From: Candidatus Bilophila faecipullorum
GTDB taxonomy: Bacteria > Desulfobacterota > Desulfovibrionia > Desulfovibrionales > Desulfovibrionaceae
Length of the DNA: 64,000 bases
Reading direction: 5' to 3'
Assembly: GCA_944326695.1 (NCBI GenBank)
Contig: CALVEZ010000001.1
Span: 62,001 to 126,000, forward strand
Shown: one piece after another, positions 25,364-36,571 of the stretch
Position numbering within the stretch: the stretch's first letter is position 1
How the letters are laid out: each line of letters opens with the position of its first letter
Notes under the pieces: generated by a model
Seen by the model: only the letters and a program-made list of their open reading frames with translations
Databases searched by the model: none
What the model was told of the DNA's origin: nothing
Program-made: the position numbers and the translations under genes

Positions 25364-27202
25364 ATGAGTTATCTGGAACTGCTCAATCTTACGCGGGAGC
25401 CTTTTTCCAATTCTCCCGATCCCGACGCCTACTATCGGACGCCGACCCATGAAGCCTGCCTGCACCGGCTGGAAATCGCCATCCGCCTGCGCCGGGGGCT
25501 CAACGTCGTGCTCGGGGAAGTGGGCACCGGCAAGAGCACGCTCTGCCGCTGCCTTTTGCGCGCGCTCGGCGGCGAGGAGCGCATGGACGTCTTCCTGCTG
25601 CTCGATCCGGGCTTTGAGGACGCCGACGCCTTCGTGCGCCATCTGTGCGAGCTGCTGACCGGCCAGCGCCCGCCCGAAGAGACTGCCCGGCGCGACTGCG
25701 TGAGCCTCATCCAGAACCGCGTTTTCGACCGTGCGCTGAACGAGGGCCGCAATCTGGTCCTCTTCATCGACGAAGGCCAAAAGCTGGCCCCCGCCGCGCT
25801 GGAAGTCCTGCGCGAACTGCTCAACTTTGAAACCAACACCGAAAAGCTGCTGCAAATCGTCATTTTCGGACAGCCGGAACTGGCACCGATCATCGAGGGG
25901 ATGCCCAACTTCAAGGACCGGATCAACGAATACCTTTCCCTGAAACCCCTTTCCATGCGCGAAAGCGTCCGCCTCGTCCGCCACCGCCTGCGGCTGGCGG
26001 GCGGACAGGCGGCCGAGCGGCTTTTCTCCCTCGCAAGCCTCATCGCCCTGCACCGCGTCAGCAAGGGGCGGCCCCGCCAGCTCATGCGCCTCGGCCACCA
26101 AATGCTGCTCTCGCTGCTGGTGAGCAACAGGCGGCGCGTTACGGCGGGCATGGTGCGGGCGCAGGCGGCGCGCAGCGGTGGAGGCTTCCGCTGGGGACGC
26201 TGGGCCACCGCGCTGGCCGCCCTCGCTCTCGCCCTCGCCTTCCTGAGCGTGCCCGAGGCCACGCAACACGCCTTCCTCGCCCGCGTGGAGGCCGCGCTTC
26301 CGGCCCTGCCCGGCTGGTTCTCCGCCCCGCCCACGCCGGAAGGAAAGGGGGGGCAGCCGCACTCCGATGCCGCCTTGCCTGCCTCTCCGCTCCAGAGGCC
26401 GTCCTCCCAGGCCACGGAAGAAGCCTCCGCCCTCCGTGCCGAGGCTTCGGCTGCCTCAACGACCCCGGCGCTACGAGACGTCGCGCCCTCCACGCCGGAC
26501 GCGGCATCCCCGGTAGTCGGCACTCTCTCTACGCCTCGGGACGGGAAGCCTTCCTCCACCGCCCGGCCCGCAGGGGATGCGGAAAAGGCGGCACAACCCC
26601 CGTCCGCCGATCAAAGGATAGCCCCGCCCGCGACGCAAGCCCACGCCGCATCGCCCTCTCCGGCCCGCCTTGCCGCCCCGCCCCTTTCTGACCGGTCCGG
26701 CAGCGGCAACGCGTCCTCAGCCGTCCCCCTGCCCGAAACGCTCGGCGTTTTCACCGTGCCCGCCGGGGCCTCCCTTGCTGATATCGCTCGAGCGGTGTAC
26801 GGTTCGGCCTCCGCGCAGGAGCTGGTGGCGGCCCACAATCCGGCTTGGCGCGGCAATGCCGGGCCGGACGCGCGGACCATCGAACTTCCGGCCATCGTCT
26901 ACGCCCCGCCGCCGTCCATGACCAAAGGCGTGCTCCTGAGCCTCGGCTCCCACGCTACGGCGCAGGAAGCCTACGCCGCGTGGCTTGCCTACGGCAAACG
27001 GAGCATCTCCGTGGCCATCGCCCCGATCTGGCGGCCCGGGGAAGGTCTGCGCTTCCACATCCTCTGCCCGCGTTCCTTCACTTCCGAGCGCGGCGCATGG
27101 GGCTGGATATCGCGTTTTTCACCTCCGGCGGACGCTTCTCCGCGGCTGTTGCCGCCGTTTGACGAATCGTGTCTGGTCTTTCACCAATTCACCGTGAAAT
27201 AA
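25364..27202 (+). CDS. ExeA/GspA-like AAA ATPase with TM, LysM-like and SPOR-like tail
   Basis: The 612-residue protein begins MSYLELLNLTREPFSNSPD, typical for ExeA/MshM-type ATPases, with Walker A GEVGTGKST (51-59) and Walker B LVLFIDEGQKL. A membrane helix lies near 285-305, then a long Ala/Pro/Ser linker (about 320-455), then a LysM-like segment (FTVPAGASLADIARAVYG) and a C-terminal stretch that looks SPOR-like. GspA-type ATPases act with peptidoglycan-binding partners to place secretins; here both parts may be on one chain. It follows pilT by 141 bases on the same strand. AAGGA precedes the ATG. Confidence 0.82.
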   Translation: MSYLELLNLTREPFSNSPDPDAYYRTPTHEACLHRLEIAIRLRRGLNVVLGEVGTGKSTLCRCLLRALGGEERMDVFLLLDPGFEDADAFVRHLCELLTGQRPPEETARRDCVSLIQNRVFDRALNEGRNLVLFIDEGQKLAPAALEVLRELLNFETNTEKLLQIVIFGQPELAPIIEGMPNFKDRINEYLSLKPLSMRESVRLVRHRLRLAGGQAAERLFSLASLIALHRVSKGRPRQLMRLGHQMLLSLLVSNRRRVTAGMVRAQAARSGGGFRWGRWATALAALALALAFLSVPEATQHAFLARVEAALPALPGWFSAPPTPEGKGGQPHSDAALPASPLQRPSSQATEEASALRAEASAASTTPALRDVAPSTPDAASPVVGTLSTPRDGKPSSTARPAGDAEKAAQPPSADQRIAPPATQAHAASPSPARLAAPPLSDRSGSGNASSAVPLPETLGVFTVPAGASLADIARAVYGSASAQELVAAHNPAWRGNAGPDARTIELPAIVYAPPPSMTKGVLLSLGSHATAQEAYAAWLAYGKRSISVAIAPIWRPGEGLRFHILCPRSFTSERGAWGWISRFSPPADASPRLLPPFDESCLVFHQFTVK

Positions 27203-27214
27203 CAGGAAGTCACC

Positions 27215-28627
27215 ATGTCCACACTGCGTCCCGTCGTCCTCTGCGGCGGCAGCGGCACCCGCCTGTGGCCCCTCTCCCGCTCGCTGTACCCCAAACAGTT
27301 CATGGAACTGGGCGGTCACACCCTTTTCGGGGACACAGTCACGCGCGCCGCCAATCTGCCGGACAGCGCCGCGCCGCTCGTGGTCTGCAACGAAGGGCAC
27401 CGCTTTTACGTGGCCGCCGCCCTTCAGCAAATGGGCATCGTGGGGAGCATCCTGCTGGAGCCACAGGGACGCAACACCGCGCCCGCCATCGCGCTGGCCG
27501 CCTTTGCCGCCCTCGCGGACGGCGACGATCCGCTCCTGCTGGCCCTGCCCTCGGACCACGCCCTGCAACCGCAAGCCGCCTTTGCCGAGGCCGTGGCCGT
27601 AGCCCGGCGCTGCGCCGAAAAGGGGCATATCGTCACCTTCGGCATCACGCCCACCGGCCCGGAAACGGGCTTCGGCTACATCCGGCAGGGGGAGGCTCTG
27701 CCCTGCGGCGGCTGCGCCGTGGACCGCTTCGTCGAAAAGCCCGCGCAGGACCGCGCCGAAGCCATGCTCGCCGAAGGGGGCTATCTGTGGAACAGCGGCA
27801 TGTTTCTGTTCCGGGCTTCGGCCTATCTTGAGGAACTGGCCCGGCTTGCTCCGTCCATGCACGAAGCCTGCCGCACGGCGTGGGAGGCCCGCAGCGCGGA
27901 TCACGACTTCATCCGCCCGGAAAGCGCCGCCTTCCTCGCGTCTCCCGCCGATTCCATCGACTACGCGGTCATGGAAAAGACGCATCGCGCCGCCGTGGTG
28001 CCGCTGACGGCGGAGTGGAGCGATCTCGGCTCATGGGAAGCCTTCTATGAGGCCGCCCCGCATGACGGCGACGGCAATGCGCGTCTTGGCGACGTGGTCA
28101 CGGAAGGAGCGCAAAACTGTTACCTGCACGCCTCTCATCGGCTGGTGGCCGCCCTCGGTGTGGCCGATCTGGTGGTGGTGGAAACCGCCGACAGCGTGCT
28201 TGTGGCCGACCGGTCCCGCGCGCAGGACGTCAAGACCATCGTGGAGCGGCTCAAGGCTGCGGGCCGGAGCGAAGCGGAGAACCATCCCCTTGTCTACCGT
28301 CCGTGGGGCAGTTACGAAACGCTGGCCCGGGGCGACCGTTTTCAGGTGAAACGCATCATCGTCAAGCCGGGCGGCCAGCTTTCCCTGCAAAGGCATCACC
28401 ACCGGGCCGAGCACTGGGTAGTGGTGGCCGGGACCGCCGAAATCACCGTGGGGGACGAGGTCAGGCTCTACCATGAGGACCAGTCGACCTACATCCCGCT
28501 CGGGACCGTCCATCGGCTGAAAAATCCGGGCATCATCCCGCTTGTGATCATCGAAATCCAGTCCGGGGCCTATCTGGGGGAAGACGACATCGTGCGCCTT
28601 GAGGACCGTTACGGCCGCCAATCGTGA
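27215..28627 (+). CDS. manC: Mannose-1-phosphate guanylyltransferase / mannose-6-phosphate isomerase
   Basis: The 470-residue bifunctional enzyme has the nucleotidyltransferase motif LCGGSGTRLWPLSR at the N-terminus, the FVEKP motif near 170, and a C-terminal type II phosphomannose isomerase cupin (YRPWGSYETL and LSLQRHHHRAEHW). It makes GDP-mannose for surface polysaccharides. AGGAAG precedes the ATG and the gene starts 12 bases after the ExeA-like gene, so co-transcription is likely. Alternative names are algA, xanB and cpsB. Confidence 0.95.
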   Translation: MSTLRPVVLCGGSGTRLWPLSRSLYPKQFMELGGHTLFGDTVTRAANLPDSAAPLVVCNEGHRFYVAAALQQMGIVGSILLEPQGRNTAPAIALAAFAALADGDDPLLLALPSDHALQPQAAFAEAVAVARRCAEKGHIVTFGITPTGPETGFGYIRQGEALPCGGCAVDRFVEKPAQDRAEAMLAEGGYLWNSGMFLFRASAYLEELARLAPSMHEACRTAWEARSADHDFIRPESAAFLASPADSIDYAVMEKTHRAAVVPLTAEWSDLGSWEAFYEAAPHDGDGNARLGDVVTEGAQNCYLHASHRLVAALGVADLVVVETADSVLVADRSRAQDVKTIVERLKAAGRSEAENHPLVYRPWGSYETLARGDRFQVKRIIVKPGGQLSLQRHHHRAEHWVVVAGTAEITVGDEVRLYHEDQSTYIPLGTVHRLKNPGIIPLVIIEIQSGAYLGEDDIVRLEDRYGRQS

Positions 28628-28925
28628 GGCCCTCCTCCAGCCCCGTTCCAGCGCCGCCCGCGAAAGCCGCTTCTTTCCAAGGGCAAGGCAGCGGAGACAA
28701 AAGGGTACGGACAGAGGGCGCACGGTGGAGATGGCTTTTCCCTTGCAAGGCGGCTCCTTGAAAAAAAACAGGGCGGGTCCCCTGCCGAGCGCCGGACCTA
28801 TGCACGGACGAGGCCGCACCCTCCGGCCCGTTGTCTCTTGAAAAGCATCTCTCAACGGAAGCCTCACGGCCCAAACGCCTCTCCCGGCAGGGGCCTTCTT
28901 CAACCACATCGACCACAGCGCCATC
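28628..28925. other. Intergenic region before the K+ channel gene
   Basis: About 300 bases without a supportable gene. The open frames on both strands lack ribosome sites. No hairpin of terminator type was identified. Confidence 0.4.
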
Positions 28926-30626
28926 ATGAAACTGCTGTTTACGCTCCTTCCGGCCCTCCTCGCCCAGACCACGACGGCCAACCGCAACCGCCGCATCGTC
29001 TGGGGCTTCCTGCTGTTCACGTCCCTGCTCGTGGCGGCGTTCAGCATCCTCTTTCATCAGATCATGGCCTATGAAGGGCATGATTATTCCTACATCACAG
29101 GTGTTTACTGGACGCTCACGGTCATGTCCACGCTCGGTTTCGGGGACATCACCTTCACCAGCGACATCGGCAAGCTCTTTTCGATCATCGTGCTCATATC
29201 GGGCATCATCGTCATCATGATCGTCATGCCCTTCACCTTCATCCGCTTCGTCTACCAGCCGTGGATCGAGGAATACAACAACCGCCGCAAGCCGCGCTCC
29301 CTCCCGCCCGAAACGCGGGGGCATACCATCCTCGTGGGCGACAACGACATCTCCCTGAGCGTGGCGCGCAAGCTACGACAGCATCAGTACCCCTACGCCA
29401 TCCTCGTGCCGGACGGCCAGCACGCGCTGGAACTTTACGACAGCCGCTATGACGTGGTGACCGGGGCCTTCGACGATGCGGAGACCTACCGGAACCTGCG
29501 CACGGACAAGGCCGCGCTCATTGCCGCGCTTGAGGACGACCTGCGCAATACCAACATCGCCTCGACCGTGCGCGAAGTCGCGCCCACCACCCTGCTTGCC
29601 GCCAGCGCGGAGAATCAGGAGTCCATGAACATCCTCATGCTGGCGGGCTGCGATCAGGTCTACTCTTTCCCCGAAATGCTCGGGCGCAGCCTCGCCCGCC
29701 GCGTCTACGGCACGCGCGCCCAGTCCAACATCATCGCCCGCTTCGGCACGCTCTGCCTTGCCGAGGCTCCGGTCATCCATACGGAATTCATGGGCCAGAC
29801 CCTGCGCGAGTGCGCCTTCCGCGAGCGTTTCGGGCTCAACGTGGCCGGGCTCTGGGAAGGCAACTCCTACCACCCCGCGCGCCCGGACAGCCGCATCGAC
29901 GATCTGTCCATCCTCCTGCTTGCGGGGACGGCCACGCAGCTCGACGCCTACGACCGCAAAACCGCCCGGGCCGCAACCGCCCTTCCCACCGCTCCCGTGC
30001 TGATCCTCGGCGGGGGCAAGGTGGGCGAAGCGGCGGCGGATGCCCTGCAAAAGCGCGGCCTTCCCTTCCGGCTGGTGGAAAAGAACCCCCACCTTGTCCC
30101 GCCCGACGATTCTCGCTACATCCTCGGCAACGCCGCCGACCTCTCGATACTCAAGCGCGCCGGCATCATGGACACGCCCTCGGTCATCGTCACCACGCAC
30201 AACGACGACCTGAACATCTACCTGACCATCTACTGCCGGAAGCTGCGGCCCGACGTGCAAATCCTCAGCCGATCCACACTCGACCGCAACGTGGCCTCGC
30301 TCTACAACGCCGGGGCGAATCTGGTGATGTCCCACGCTTCAATGGCCGCGAGCACCATCATCAACCTCCTCAGCCCGGGGCGGGTCACCATTCTGACCGA
30401 AGGTCTGAACATCTTCCGGGTGCCCGCACCGCCCGCGCTGGTGGGGCGCTCCCTCATCCAGAGCCGTATCCGCGAGACGACCGACTGCAACGTGGTCGCC
30501 CTGAACACCGGAGGCGTGCTCAGCGTACCCCCGGACCCGACCTTCCCCCTCGAAGAGGATACCGTGCTCATCCTCATCGGTTCCGCCGACGCCGAGCGGC
30601 GCTTCATGGAGCAGTACGGGAAATAG
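28926..30626 (+). CDS. Potassium channel with two RCK (TrkA) domains
   Basis: The 566-residue protein has two transmembrane helices (about 22-45 and 75-105) around a pore loop with selectivity filter TLGFGD. Two cytoplasmic RCK units follow. The first nucleotide-binding site is degenerate (TILVGDNDIS), the second is canonical (VLILGGGKVGEAAADAL). It should be a ligand-gated K+ channel in the inner membrane. The layout matches Kch/MthK-type channels, but with two RCK units on one chain. The ribosome site is weak. Together with the kdpD-like operon it points to potassium homeostasis, though 16 kb apart. Confidence 0.9.
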   Translation: MKLLFTLLPALLAQTTTANRNRRIVWGFLLFTSLLVAAFSILFHQIMAYEGHDYSYITGVYWTLTVMSTLGFGDITFTSDIGKLFSIIVLISGIIVIMIVMPFTFIRFVYQPWIEEYNNRRKPRSLPPETRGHTILVGDNDISLSVARKLRQHQYPYAILVPDGQHALELYDSRYDVVTGAFDDAETYRNLRTDKAALIAALEDDLRNTNIASTVREVAPTTLLAASAENQESMNILMLAGCDQVYSFPEMLGRSLARRVYGTRAQSNIIARFGTLCLAEAPVIHTEFMGQTLRECAFRERFGLNVAGLWEGNSYHPARPDSRIDDLSILLLAGTATQLDAYDRKTARAATALPTAPVLILGGGKVGEAAADALQKRGLPFRLVEKNPHLVPPDDSRYILGNAADLSILKRAGIMDTPSVIVTTHNDDLNIYLTIYCRKLRPDVQILSRSTLDRNVASLYNAGANLVMSHASMAASTIINLLSPGRVTILTEGLNIFRVPAPPALVGRSLIQSRIRETTDCNVVALNTGGVLSVPPDPTFPLEEDTVLILIGSADAERRFMEQYGK

Positions 30627-30814
30627 CCTCCCGGAGGGAGTAAGAAAAGGGGATGGCCGCATCCACGCGGTCAAAACGCCCGGCAGGGCGGATGTTCCCC
30701 TTTTCCGCGAAGAGCAAGAGCGGGTGATACAGGCCCTCTTTCAGCCGGAATGCCCCTGCATTGAACAGGGGCAGAGCCCATGAGGAAAAAACCACTTCCT
30801 TTAGAGGAGAGCCT

Positions 30815-31666
30815 ATGAAAACAATCAGAGTATTGTACCCGGATTACGTAAGCGGCGGATTGGAAACCTATTCTTTCGGTGCGCATCTGCTGGCGCACAT
30901 ACTTCCCGCCAATGAGAATCAGCCCTTGGTGAAAGTGGAAGTGGTCCAGCCGGACGGAAAAGAGCGGGAGGTAACGGATGGCCTCTACGCCAAGGATGAG
31001 GTCATTGCCGGCATCAGGCGGGCGGCGGAAGTCATTGAAGCCGCCAAGCCGGATAAAATCATTACCATTGGCGGCAATTGCATCGTATCGCAGGCGTCCT
31101 TCGATTATCTGCACGGCAAATACGACAATGTGGGGATTATCTGGATAGATGCCCATCCCGACGTATCGACCGCGCGGGACGGATACCCCAATGCGCACGC
31201 CATGGTGCTGGGGTCACTCTTGGGGCATGGGGACGCGTCGCTTTCCGATCTGATGAAACACGGAACTTTCAAGGCTGATGAAGTCCTGTATGTCGGCCTG
31301 CAAGGATTGCACGACTATCAGGAAAAGTCTTTGCAGGATATGGGAGTGGCGTATAAAATCCAGAAGGACGACTTTCTATCCGACGATGAAATCAAAGCGT
31401 TTATGCGCCGCTTTGACCACATGCTGGTACATCTTGATATTGACGTGCTGGATGCGAACCTTTTCCACGCTACCTATTTCGCAAACAAGGACCTGGTGGG
31501 AGATGGCAGCGGCAGCGGAAGGATGACCATGCAGGAGCTTTCCCACGTGCTGCAATGCATCACCGGCAACAGCGATGTCGTCGGGCTGACGATTGCGGAA
31601 TATCTTCCGTTTGAGGCGCATAGGCTGCACAAGATGTTTGCGGGCCTTTCCATCTTCAATGATTGA
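30815..31666 (+). CDS. Arginase/agmatinase-fold protein with altered metal site
   Basis: The 283-residue protein has the ureohydrolase motifs WIDAHPDVST and HLDIDVLD, which supply most Mn ligands. The first ligand motif, normally GGDH, reads TIGGNC, so the His is replaced by Cys. Similar variants are known among arginase-family proteins of Firmicutes and Bacteroidetes whose substrates are unclear. AGAGGAGA lies just upstream of ATG 30815. Base composition is nearer 50% GC with many AAA, ATA and AGG-type codons, unlike neighbours, which suggests transfer. No arginine or polyamine gene is adjacent. Confidence 0.8.
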   Translation: MKTIRVLYPDYVSGGLETYSFGAHLLAHILPANENQPLVKVEVVQPDGKEREVTDGLYAKDEVIAGIRRAAEVIEAAKPDKIITIGGNCIVSQASFDYLHGKYDNVGIIWIDAHPDVSTARDGYPNAHAMVLGSLLGHGDASLSDLMKHGTFKADEVLYVGLQGLHDYQEKSLQDMGVAYKIQKDDFLSDDEIKAFMRRFDHMLVHLDIDVLDANLFHATYFANKDLVGDGSGSGRMTMQELSHVLQCITGNSDVVGLTIAEYLPFEAHRLHKMFAGLSIFND

Positions 31667-31819
31667 GGGTTCCCCCTTGCCGGGCCGGATTGCTCCAGCC
31701 ATCCAGAGAGGAGGCCGCCCCCTGTATCTGGGATCGTCGGCAAGATGCGATGCCGCCTCCGCATATCTGAGGATGGCCGGGGAATCCTTCATCCGGGGCG
31801 CGAGCCGCTCCCCAAGGAA

Positions 31820-31849
31820 CAAAAAAGCCCTTCCGAAGAAGGGCTTCTT
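31820..31849 (-). terminator. Bidirectional terminator between arginase-like gene and clpA
   Basis: AAGCCCTTC and GAAGGGCTT (31825-31833, 31838-31846) pair around CGAA, with T-runs on the minus side and CTTTGTT on the plus side. It lies directly after the clpA stop. Confidence 0.85.
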
Positions 31850-31857
31850 TGTTGCTG

Positions 31858-34121
<2,264 letters not shown>

Positions 34122-34125
<4 letters not shown>

Positions 34126-34451
34126 GCGCCAACCTCCTCAAGCGTGCAACGCAGGGGGTAGCCTGCCTCTCTCGCGAGAAAATGTGTTTTATCGACTTTC
34201 GTTTCAGCGATTTCGTAAGGATAGACGCCGGCAATGCCCTTTCCGCGCTTATGCACGGCCAGCATGATGTTCGTGGCCTGATCCGCCGTCTTATGAAAGA
34301 CCGTCATCAGGATGTTTACTACGAACTCCATGGTCGTGTAATCGTCATTATGGAGGAGAACCTGATACATTTTGGGCTCTTCAAGTTTCACATCCAGCGT
34401 GACGTCCGGCTGGCCGTCCGGGGAGGCGGGAAAAGCGGGGCTTTGACTCAT
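34122..34451 (-). CDS. clpS: ClpA adaptor ClpS (N-recognin)
   Basis: The 109-residue protein carries the ClpS fold with [18 protein letters not shown], the N-degron pocket region, and [24 protein letters not shown]. It binds Leu, Phe, Trp or Tyr N-termini and delivers them to ClpA. ATG 34451 follows AAAAGGACGA. The gene overlaps clpA. The first 25 residues are a flexible, Pro/Asp-rich extension usual for the family. Confidence 0.95.
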
Positions 34452-34821
34452 GGCACAATCGTCCTTTTGAATAAAGAATAATTCCTGATAGCGCGTTCGC
34501 AAGGGCAAAGCAAGCCTTCGGTGCGGCTTTTCCGGCCTGCCGGGAAGCTCTTTTTGCCGCTCCTGAGAAGCTGCCGGGGCGCTTCCCCTATCCCCCACCA
34601 TAACGCCGCCCCGGTGGAACGGGATAACCGCCAGCATGGGAAACCAGCCTGCGAGCAGACCCCCGCCACAACGAGAGGGGGTTCGTGGGGCGTTTCGGCA
34701 ATGGCGTAGCCTTTCATTCCCCGTAGACGTGCAAGGACGGAAAAGCCCTTCCCCCACGGGTGGATTCAATCCTTCCCGGCCCCGGCCTCTGTTTCGGGGA
34801 ACCGTTCCCTACAGCGCCGGT
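34452..34821. other. Intergenic region between clpS and radA
   Basis: About 370 bases upstream of clpS and downstream of radA hold no supportable gene. A promoter for clpSA is expected close to clpS in the less GC-rich part near 34460-34490. Confidence 0.4.
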
Positions 34822-36165
34822 TCAATCCTTGCGGCGGAAAAGGCGGTCCTGCAATTCGACCACGGTCGCCACGCCGCCCTCGCCCTGCGCCGGGAAAAGG
34901 ATGGGCTTGTAGCCCAGCCGCCGGGCCTGCGAAAGGCGGATGTCATGCGCGGCCACCGGGCGGATTTGCCCGTTGAGGTCCACCTCGCCCCAGAGTACGG
35001 CCCGCTCGGGAAGGGGCACATCGTAGAACGAGGACAGCATGGCGGCCACAAGCGCAAGGTCCATGCCCGGCTCCTGAAGCTTCATGCCGCCGCCGACCTT
35101 CGCGTAGATGTCCACCTGCCCGAAGTTCAGCCGCAAACGCTTCTCCAGTACTGCCAAGATAAGATGCAATCGGTTGACGTCAAACCCCAGCCCGGTGCGG
35201 CGGGGGATAGAAAGATAGCTGCGCGTGACCAGCGCCTGCACCTCGACGGCCAGCGGCCTCTGGCCGTCAACGGCCATGACCACGGCGGTCCCGCTGAGGC
35301 TCGCGTCGCGGGCACCCAAAAAATACGTGGCCGGGTCTTCTACCACCTCCAGCCCCTGCCGGACCATCTGAAAAACGAGCAGCTCCTGATTGGGCCCGAA
35401 ACGGTTCTTGAGGACGCGCAGGAGGCGGAACATCTGGCGGCGGTCGCCTTCCAGCGAAATGACCGTGTCGACCATGTGCTCAAGCAGACGCGGCCCGGCG
35501 AGCGCCCCGTCCTTGGTGACGTGACCCACCAGTACCGCCGTGGTCACGCCGCGCTTGCAGGCGTCCACAATCTCCGTGGCTACGGCCCGGACCTGACTGA
35601 CGTTGCCGGGCAGACCGTCCGCGCTTTCCGAGGTGAGCGTCTGTACGGAGTCGACAATGAGCAAATCCGGCGCGGCGTCCCCTTCCAGCAAGGGGAGCAC
35701 GTCCTCGACCCGAGATGTGGAGACGGCCAAAAGATTGTCGTGCAACACGCCCAGACGGTTGGCGCGATCCTTGATCTGCGGCAACGATTCCTCGCCGCTC
35801 ACGTAGAGCGCAACCCTGCCCGACGCGGCCACCGCGCCCGCCATCTGGAGGAGCAGCGTGGATTTGCCGATTCCCGGCTCGCCGCCCATGAGAAGGGCGC
35901 TGCCCGGCACCAGCCCCCGCCCGAGCACGCGGTCGAGCGCGTCAAGCCCGGTCCCGAACGGCTCATGCCCGTGTTCCTCCACGTGGGCCAAGGGGATGGC
36001 CTTCACCGGCCCGAGGCTTCCCACTGGGCGCTTACGGCTTCCCTCCGCCGGGGCCGCCACCAGTTCAAGAGTATTCCACGCCTTGCAGGAAAGGCACTGC
36101 CCCCGCCACAAGGAAGACTTGGCCCCGCACTCCGTGCACACGTAGGTCTCGCGTATCTTGCTCAT
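34822..36165 (-). CDS. radA: DNA repair protein RadA
   Basis: The 447-residue protein starts with a four-cysteine zinc finger (CTECGAKSSLWRGQCLSC), followed by a RecA-like core with Walker A GEPGIGKST, the RadA signature KNRFG and a C-terminal Lon-like domain (GGGMKLQEPGMDLALVAA). RadA helps branch migration during recombinational repair. ATG 36165 is chosen because AAGGA is at six bases and the zinc finger starts nine residues later; the in-frame ATG at 36207 is less likely. Confidence 0.95.
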   Translation of the reverse strand: MSKIRETYVCTECGAKSSLWRGQCLSCKAWNTLELVAAPAEGSRKRPVGSLGPVKAIPLAHVEEHGHEPFGTGLDALDRVLGRGLVPGSALLMGGEPGIGKSTLLLQMAGAVAASGRVALYVSGEESLPQIKDRANRLGVLHDNLLAVSTSRVEDVLPLLEGDAAPDLLIVDSVQTLTSESADGLPGNVSQVRAVATEIVDACKRGVTTAVLVGHVTKDGALAGPRLLEHMVDTVISLEGDRRQMFRLLRVLKNRFGPNQELLVFQMVRQGLEVVEDPATYFLGARDASLSGTAVVMAVDGQRPLAVEVQALVTRSYLSIPRRTGLGFDVNRLHLILAVLEKRLRLNFGQVDIYAKVGGGMKLQEPGMDLALVAAMLSSFYDVPLPERAVLWGEVDLNGQIRPVAAHDIRLSQARRLGYKPILFPAQGEGGVATVVELQDRLFRRKD

Positions 36166-36571
36166 GCCCGTCCTTTTAAAAACGACGTCGAAAGAGGAGG
36201 AAATCAACAGCTACCCTGATAAAGAAGGTACGGCAAAGCCGCCCTCCTTCCAAGGCTTTTCGAATAAAGGCTTGAACCCATCCCTGCGGCGGACATCCGG
36301 CCCGGGAAACAGCCCCTCTCTCCCGCGCCCTTCCCCACTTTCCGTCTTCTCACGCCTTTTCACATCCTCGCCCAAGCCTGCGGCGGAACGATCTTCCGTG
36401 GCGCGGCCTCCCCATCAGTCGAACGTCTTTGGGAGATGAGGGGTGGGGCGTGGGGAGGGGAGAAGACCCCTTTCTCCAGAAAGGGGTCCCCTCCCCCCCT
36501 CCCTGCTCCCCTCCCTCCTCCCCCGCACGCCCGCCCATCACCACTCAACCCATCTCCCCTCCCCACAGGGC
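36166..36571. other. Intergenic region between radA and the TauE gene
   Basis: About 400 bases contain the family 2 hairpin element (36418-36544) close to the TauE stop. No gene is supported in the rest. Confidence 0.55.
36418..36544 (-). repeat. G-rich long-hairpin element, family 2, copy A
   Basis: The core ACCCCTTTC-TCCA-GAAAGGGGT (36469-36490) is a perfect 9-bp hairpin flanked by GGGGAGGGG and CCCCTCCCC. Outside it the strand is purine-rich on one side and pyrimidine-rich on the other. The boundaries GTCGAACGTCTTTGG (from 36418) and CATCACCAC (to 36544) recur in copy B (62242-62337). It sits 28 bases beyond the TauE stop, so it may end or protect that transcript, though no T-run follows. 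Confidence 0.7.

Noticed and set aside
30751..30772. A CCCCTG/CAGGGG hairpin before the arginase-like gene as a terminator.
   Set aside because: The stem is short and no T-run follows, so a terminator cannot be claimed.
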